Shown piece after piece: positions 59,874 through 64,000 of a stretch of 64,000 nucleotides of DNA. How positions within the stretch are numbered: the stretch's first letter is position 1; the number at the start of each line of letters is the position of its first letter. Position numbers and translations under genes: made by a program. Origin of the DNA: Rahnella aceris (GTDB lineage Bacteria > Pseudomonadota > Gammaproteobacteria > Enterobacterales > Enterobacteriaceae); the NCBI RefSeq assembly GCF_011684115.1, contig NZ_JAADJV010000004.1:124001-188000 (forward strand). The letters run 5' to 3'. The notes beneath the pieces are model-generated. The model was not told where the DNA came from, did no database searches, and saw only the letters and a list, made by a program, of their open reading frames with translations.

Positions 59874-59901
59874 TGTTACCGGTATCATGATACCGGTAAC
59901 A
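59874..59901. promoter_or_regulatory. Double GntR operator in a 28-bp palindrome
   Basis: A perfect 28-bp palindrome built from two overlapping GntR boxes: TTGTTACCGGTATCAT (59873-59888) and ATGATACCGGTAACAT (59887-59902). Both match the GntR consensus (ATGTTACC-GTATCAT). It can control both divergent gnt transcripts. Confidence 0.85.
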
Positions 59902-59961
59902 TGGTAATATTAGGACTCACTACGCAGTCAAAATGTTCATTTTGGGATAGAGATCATACTT

Positions 59962-60477
59962 ATGGCAGGACAAAGCATCATTCTGATGGGCGTGTCAGGC
60001 AGCGGTAAATCCACCGTCGGCGCGGCACTGGCCCGTGAAATTAACGCGAAATTTATCGACGGCGATGATCTTCATCCCCGCGCCAATATTCAAAAGATGG
60101 CCAGCGGCACGCCACTGAACGACGATGACCGCGCGCCGTGGTTATTACGCCTCAACGACGCGGCTTACAGCCTGCGCCATAAAAATGAAACCGGCATCAT
60201 TGTCTGTTCTGCACTGAAGCGTCGCTACCGTGACGCCCTGCGTAAAGACAACGAAGGCATGGTGTTCATCTACATGAAAGGCAGTTTTGAAGTGATCGCC
60301 GAGCGCCTTAAAGCGCGTGCCGGACATTTCATGCCGACCGATTTACTGCGCAGCCAGTTCGATGCGCTCGAAGAACCGGGCGAAGACGAACCGGATGTGT
60401 TGCGCGTGAATATCGATCACAAGTTTGAAGGTGTGGTAGATCGCTGCGTTGCAGCCCTCAAAACAATTCAGAAGTAA
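59962..60477 (+). CDS. gntK: Gluconokinase
   Basis: 171-residue thermoresistant-type gluconokinase that makes 6-phosphogluconate. P-loop GVSGSGKS at 10-17; FIDGDDLHPRANIQKMASGTPLNDDDRAPWL and VCSALKRRYRDALR are the family signatures. Divergent from gntT and convergent with gntR, with a repeat doublet between. Confidence 0.97.
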   Translation: MAGQSIILMGVSGSGKSTVGAALAREINAKFIDGDDLHPRANIQKMASGTPLNDDDRAPWLLRLNDAAYSLRHKNETGIIVCSALKRRYRDALRKDNEGMVFIYMKGSFEVIAERLKARAGHFMPTDLLRSQFDALEEPGEDEPDVLRVNIDHKFEGVVDRCVAALKTIQK

Positions 60478-60482
60478 GACTT

Positions 60483-60592
60483 TCTCCTCCCCCTGCGAAG
60501 GGGGAGGTGGGGAGGGGGTTTTAATAGCTGAGCTGTCATCCGCAAAACCAACACCCCATCCCGGCCTTCCCCTCGTGAGAGGGGAAGGAGCA
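60483..60592. repeat. Paired REP-like palindromes between gntK and gntR
   Basis: First hairpin CCTCCCCC-TGCGAA-GGGGGAGG (60486-60507), identical in its 22 bases to the first at 45635-45656. The second, CCTTCCCCTC-GTGA-GAGGGGAAGG (60565-60588), is in inverted arrangement. Same layout as the glpD-glgP doublet; it separates convergent genes. Confidence 0.8.
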
Positions 60593-60598
60593 AACAAA

Positions 60599-61594
60599 TC
60601 AAATACTTCCACCCGCAGAAATCGTAAACCCGACATCCACCATTCTCGGCACCACTTCTTCACCGCGAAGTCTCGCCAGCAGACGTTCGGCGGAGATTTG
60701 CCCCATTCTTTCGCGCGGTGTCAGCACGCTGGCGAGTGGTGGCTCCATCGCCTGCCCCATGTTGTGCCCATGAAAACCGGCAATCGCCATTTGTGAAGGG
60801 ATTTTCAGCCCCTGGCGCTGACATTCAAAAAATGCGCCCGCCGCGAGGTCATCGTTGGTACAGAAAATACTGTCGATTTGTGGCCAGTCTTTTTGCGCCT
60901 GACGCAGTAATTCCGCGCCGCCGCTGTAACTGGAAGAACGGCTGGTCATCACACTGTAAGGCTCCAGACCGGATTCACGCATCGCCTGTTCATAACCCTG
61001 CTGTTTGATAATGGTTCGCTCATCCTGACGAGCGCCGAAATACACCACATGACGATGGCCGCGCGCGATAATTTGTTGCGTCATCTGCCGCGCGGCTTCG
61101 AAGTTGTTGAAGCCGACCGCCAGATCCACACACGGCGACACACAGTCCATCATCTCCACCACCGGAATACCGGCCACTTCAATCATCTTCAGCGTACGCG
61201 CGGTGTGATGGCGTTCGGACAAAATCAGTCCGTCGATATTGTAGGAAAGCAGTGAAGTCAGACGCTGTTCTTCGCGCTCCTGGCTGTAGCCGTAGTGCGC
61301 CAGCATGGTCTGATAACCGTGGATATCAGTCACGCTTTCGATGCCGCGCAGCACTTCCGCAAACACCTGGTTGGTCAGCGACGGCAGCAGCACACCGATG
61401 GCGCGGCTTTTAGCGTTAGAGAGAATATCCGGTGCGCGGTTGGGGATGTAGCCCAGCTCGTCGAGCGCCGCAGAGATTTTTTCCTGCAACGCGCCGGAAA
61501 CCTGTTCAGGGTTACGCAAATAACGGCTGACCGTCATTTTGGTGACGCCCACCTTGTCGGCAACATCCTGGAGTACGGGTCTTTTTTTCTTCAT
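60599..61594 (-). CDS. gntR: Gluconate regulon repressor GntR
   Basis: 331-residue LacI-family repressor. The helix-turn-helix MKKKRPVLQDVADKVGVTKMTVSRYLRNPEQVS and the body (ILSNAKSRAIGVLLPSLTNQVFAEVLRGIESVTD; IAGFHGHNMGQAMEPPLASVLTPRERMG; ending SAGGSI) match E. coli GntR closely. The ATG at 61594 is chosen by homology; an ATG at 61600 and a TTG at 61603 are in frame and no ribosome site decides between them. It converges on gntK, unlike the gntR-gntK-gntU series of E. coli. Confidence 0.96.
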   Translation of the reverse strand: MKKKRPVLQDVADKVGVTKMTVSRYLRNPEQVSGALQEKISAALDELGYIPNRAPDILSNAKSRAIGVLLPSLTNQVFAEVLRGIESVTDIHGYQTMLAHYGYSQEREEQRLTSLLSYNIDGLILSERHHTARTLKMIEVAGIPVVEMMDCVSPCVDLAVGFNNFEAARQMTQQIIARGHRHVVYFGARQDERTIIKQQGYEQAMRESGLEPYSVMTSRSSSYSGGAELLRQAQKDWPQIDSIFCTNDDLAAGAFFECQRQGLKIPSQMAIAGFHGHNMGQAMEPPLASVLTPRERMGQISAERLLARLRGEEVVPRMVDVGFTISAGGSI

Positions 61595-61699
61595 ATTCAT
61601 CAAAGAGATGGGCCGCTGAAAAGGTTAAGGGATCAGAGCGTGATGTTAGCAAACAATCGCGCAGGCGGATATCCGTTGCTGCGCGACATGAGAGGTTTA

Positions 61700-62617
61700 T
61701 CAGGAAGGCAGGGAAAGCTGCCCGCGAACCGGTGCGCTGAGGTTCGCTGAGAGCTGGCCGGTCAGCAGCGCCATCGCGCGTTGTGCCAGGGTTTCCAGCG
61801 GATAGGCAATCGCCGGAACAGCAGAAACGCCCGGTGGCAGCGTACTGTCGAGACTGAACACCATCACATTTTCAGGCACGGCGCGCCCGTGCAGGGCAAG
61901 CTGACGGAGTGCATCCTGCGCGGTGGCATCGTCCGGCACCAGCAGCGCATTGAACGGCACGTTCTGTGCCAGCAGTTTCGTCAGCGCATCTGCGCCGCTG
62001 TGCTCCAGCCGCCGGTCGTAAGGCAGCAGGAACTTCTCCAGTGCCAGATGATATCCCTGCAAGATTTGTCCGGCGGTTTCGCTGTTTTCCGCGTTGATCA
62101 GGGCAATCTGCCGGCGCCCTTGTTTGAGCACATACTGGCAGGCAGTTTCGGCGGCAAAGCTGCGGTCAAAGTGAATGCTGCGTGCTGAATCCGCATCCAG
62201 ACAATCAATGGTGATCACGTTTTCCGGCAATGCCGGCAGCGGAAAACGCGCACCGATCACAATCATCGCATCGCACAGACCGCGGCCAATTTCAGCTACG
62301 GAATGCGTCAGGCTCGCTGCGTCGGTGGCAAAGCGCAGCAGCAGATACTTCTGATTCAGCCGCAACTCTTTTTCCAGCGCGTGGAGATAACCGGTGGACT
62401 GATTGATGTTTTCGGTCGCACAAATCACGCCGATACAACCGGTAGACTGCGTGGACAGCGACTGCGCAATCACGCTCGGTTTATATTGCAGTGTTTCCAC
62501 CGCCTGCATCACAGCCAGGCGGCTTTCTTCTTTGACACCGCGGCTGCCACTCAGGACACGGGACACCGTCGCTTTCGACACCTTCGCCAGCCGCGAAACG
62601 TCGTTAATGTTTGCCAT
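61700..62617 (-). CDS. LacI-family regulator
   Basis: 305 residues, LacI family. Helix-turn-helix: MANINDVSRLAKVSKATVSRVLSGSRGVKEESRLAVMQAVETLQYKPS. The periplasmic-binding-protein-like domain follows (IGVICATENINQ; LLVPDDATAQDAL). It lies 13 bases downstream of the GH1 gene on the same strand and probably controls it. The ATG follows AAGGAAAGAC. The effector is likely a phosphorylated beta-glucoside, but this is inferred from the neighbour only. Confidence 0.88.
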   Translation of the reverse strand: MANINDVSRLAKVSKATVSRVLSGSRGVKEESRLAVMQAVETLQYKPSVIAQSLSTQSTGCIGVICATENINQSTGYLHALEKELRLNQKYLLLRFATDAASLTHSVAEIGRGLCDAMIVIGARFPLPALPENVITIDCLDADSARSIHFDRSFAAETACQYVLKQGRRQIALINAENSETAGQILQGYHLALEKFLLPYDRRLEHSGADALTKLLAQNVPFNALLVPDDATAQDALRQLALHGRAVPENVMVFSLDSTLPPGVSAVPAIAYPLETLAQRAMALLTGQLSANLSAPVRGQLSLPS

Positions 62618-62630
62618 GTCTTTCCTTGTG

Positions 62631-64000
62631 TTAATCGAAACCGTTATTTTTAGACACCGCCGCGAACCATTCGCCGCTTTTCTTCACCGTACGCTTCTGC
62701 GTTTCCAGATCCAGCTGGATGAAACCATACCGGTTTTTATAGGCATTCATCCATGACCAGCAATCAATAAATGTCCACATGTGATAACCCAGACAACCAC
62801 TGCCTTCCTGCAAGGCGCGGTGCAACCATTTCAGGTGCCCGCTGACAAACTCGATGCGGTAATCATCATCAATCCGCCCCGCCTGTTCAAAGCGCAGTTC
62901 ATTTTCCACACCCATGCCGTTTTCGGAAATGAAACAGCGCGGATTACCGTAGTTTTCACGCAGATTGGTCAGAATATCGTAAATGCCCTGCTCGTAGATT
63001 TCCCAGCCACGGTGCGGGTTCATTTTACGTCCCGGCATGACATAGTTATCGAAGAACCATTCCGGCATAAACGGACTTTCCGGATTAACCATACTGTCGC
63101 GGCACTGAATACGGCGCGGCTGGTAATAGTTGATGCCGAGTAAATCCACCACACCCTGTTGCAGCAGTGCTTTATCGCCCTGCTGGCAGGCCGGAAGCTG
63201 ATCGTATTTGTTCAGCAATTCCACCAGTTCCTGCGGATATTCACCGCGCAGCGCCGGATCGAGGAAGCTGCGGTTAAACATCAGGTCCGCAATGTTAGCG
63301 GCTTTCAGGTCAGCCGGATTCTGTGACCGCGGATAAGACGGCGTAAGGTTAAGAATAATGCCGATTTCACCGCCAGAATTGCGGGCGCGATAGGCCTTCA
63401 CCGCCAGCGAATGGGCCAGCATAGTGTGATACGCCACGGTGGCAGCCCGTTTGAAATCCACCACGTTCGGGTAATGGAAATCATACAAATAGCCGCCTTC
63501 CACCGGCACCACCGGTTCGTTGAACGTAAACCAATGCTTCACGCGGTCACCGAACAGCTCGAAACAGGTATCGGCGTATTTTGCGTAAGCCTGCACGACG
63601 TCGCGGTTTTCCCAGCCGCCGATTTCCTGCATCGCCATCGGCATATCAAAGTGGAACAGATTGATAAACGGCTGTACGCCCTGCGCCAGCATTTCGTCGA
63701 TCACCTGGTTATAAAACGTGACCGCTTCCTGATTCACTTCACCACGCCCGTTGGGGATCAAACGCGCCCAGGAAATCGAGGTGCGGAAGGTGTTGTGATT
63801 GAGCTGTTTCAGCAGCGCGATATCTTCGCGCCAGTTTTTGTAAAACGTCGAGGTATCCTGCGGACCGACGTCATTGTGAAAGCGCGTCGGCTGTTGTGAA
63901 TACCAGTGATCCCACACCGTCGCGCTTTTTCCGTGGCTCAGGGTTTCACCTTCCGTCTGCGGCGCTGAACTGGCACTGCCCCACCAGAATTCTTTTGGAA
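62631..64000 (-). CDS. GH1 6-phospho-beta-glucosidase, 5' end beyond window
   Basis: About 456 residues are visible and the frame runs off the window edge; the first visible residues (PKEFWWGSASSAPQTEG) are the normal GH1 start, so only about five to ten residues are missing. Acid/base Glu is in TFNEPVVP and the nucleophile in FISENGMG. WSW in place of the FEW of plain beta-glucosidases suggests a 6-phosphate substrate. In the phosphate loop YKNRYG, the Lys is one place earlier than in LacG-type enzymes. An in-frame GTG at 63917 is not the real start. Confidence 0.9.
   Translation of the reverse strand, partial: PKEFWWGSASSAPQTEGETLSHGKSATVWDHWYSQQPTRFHNDVGPQDTSTFYKNWREDIALLKQLNHNTFRTSISWARLIPNGRGEVNQEAVTFYNQVIDEMLAQGVQPFINLFHFDMPMAMQEIGGWENRDVVQAYAKYADTCFELFGDRVKHWFTFNEPVVPVEGGYLYDFHYPNVVDFKRAATVAYHTMLAHSLAVKAYRARNSGGEIGIILNLTPSYPRSQNPADLKAANIADLMFNRSFLDPALRGEYPQELVELLNKYDQLPACQQGDKALLQQGVVDLLGINYYQPRRIQCRDSMVNPESPFMPEWFFDNYVMPGRKMNPHRGWEIYEQGIYDILTNLRENYGNPRCFISENGMGVENELRFEQAGRIDDDYRIEFVSGHLKWLHRALQEGSGCLGYHMWTFIDCWSWMNAYKNRYGFIQLDLETQKRTVKKSGEWFAAVSKNNGFD

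Noticed and set aside
1..64000. CRISPR arrays, tRNA or rRNA genes, prophage or insertion sequences
   Set aside because: No regularly spaced repeats, cloverleaf-like sequences, integrase or transposase genes were seen.

Overview
The window is a chromosomal segment of an enterobacterium. Gene content and protein similarity point to Enterobacterales, probably near the Rahnella/Serratia/Rouxiella part of the Yersiniaceae. The genus is an inference from memory of the proteins, not from a search. No rRNA, tRNA, CRISPR array, prophage or intact insertion sequence was seen. Almost all of the sequence is coding.

Layout. (1) 1-8.7 kb: the tail of a fimbrial-type gene, then a yfhM-pbpC pair (large alpha-2-macroglobulin plus penicillin-binding protein 1C). 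(2) 8.9-15.1 kb: greB, tex and feoABC, in the same order as in E. coli. (3) 15.2-23.9 kb: a complete malonate decarboxylase cluster, mdcABCDEFGH on the minus strand with the LysR gene mdcR at its far end. A small DUF4160/DUF2442 gene pair sits between mdcH and mdcR. (4) 24.2-31.5 kb: a small periplasmic DUF1471 protein, bioH, gntX, nfuA and malPQ. (5) 31.7-38.5 kb: the ascorbate system ulaABCDEF, with divergent ulaG and ulaR, at the place where E. coli has malT next to malPQ. (6) 38.6-45.6 kb: the glp region, where glpE is separated from glpG-glpR by a methionine-gamma-lyase-like gene and a hipBA module; glpD follows. (7) 45.8-57.6 kb: glgBXCAP, asd and yhgN. (8) 57.6-61.6 kb: a HigB/HigA-like toxin-antitoxin pair lying between two nearly identical copies of a terminator, then gntT, gntK and gntR. 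(9) 61.7-64.0 kb: a LacI regulator and a GH1 phospho-beta-glucosidase cut by the window edge.

The backbone from greB to gntR follows the E. coli 75-77 min region (greB, tex, feo, bioH, gntX, nfuA, malPQ, glp, glg, asd, yhgN, gnt). Into it are set catabolic operons (malonate, ascorbate) and small accessory modules (hipBA, HigBA-like, DUF4160/DUF2442). The theme is carbon supply and storage: malonate, ascorbate, gluconate, maltodextrin, glycerol-3-phosphate and beta-glucosides are taken up or broken down, and glycogen is made and degraded. Regulatory DNA fits this: CRP-like sites at ula and gnt, a large GntR palindrome, repeated UlaR-like operators, and IscR-, Fur- and MalT-like sites at nfuA, feo and malPQ.

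Most of the window is well-known biology. The points most worth a second look are the duplicated terminator around the HigBA-like pair, a GlpG rhomboid protease that lacks the usual oxyanion-hole histidine, the gene block that splits glpE from glpGR, the gamma-lyase with changed specificity residues, and a family of GC-rich paired palindromes at three intergenic sites.
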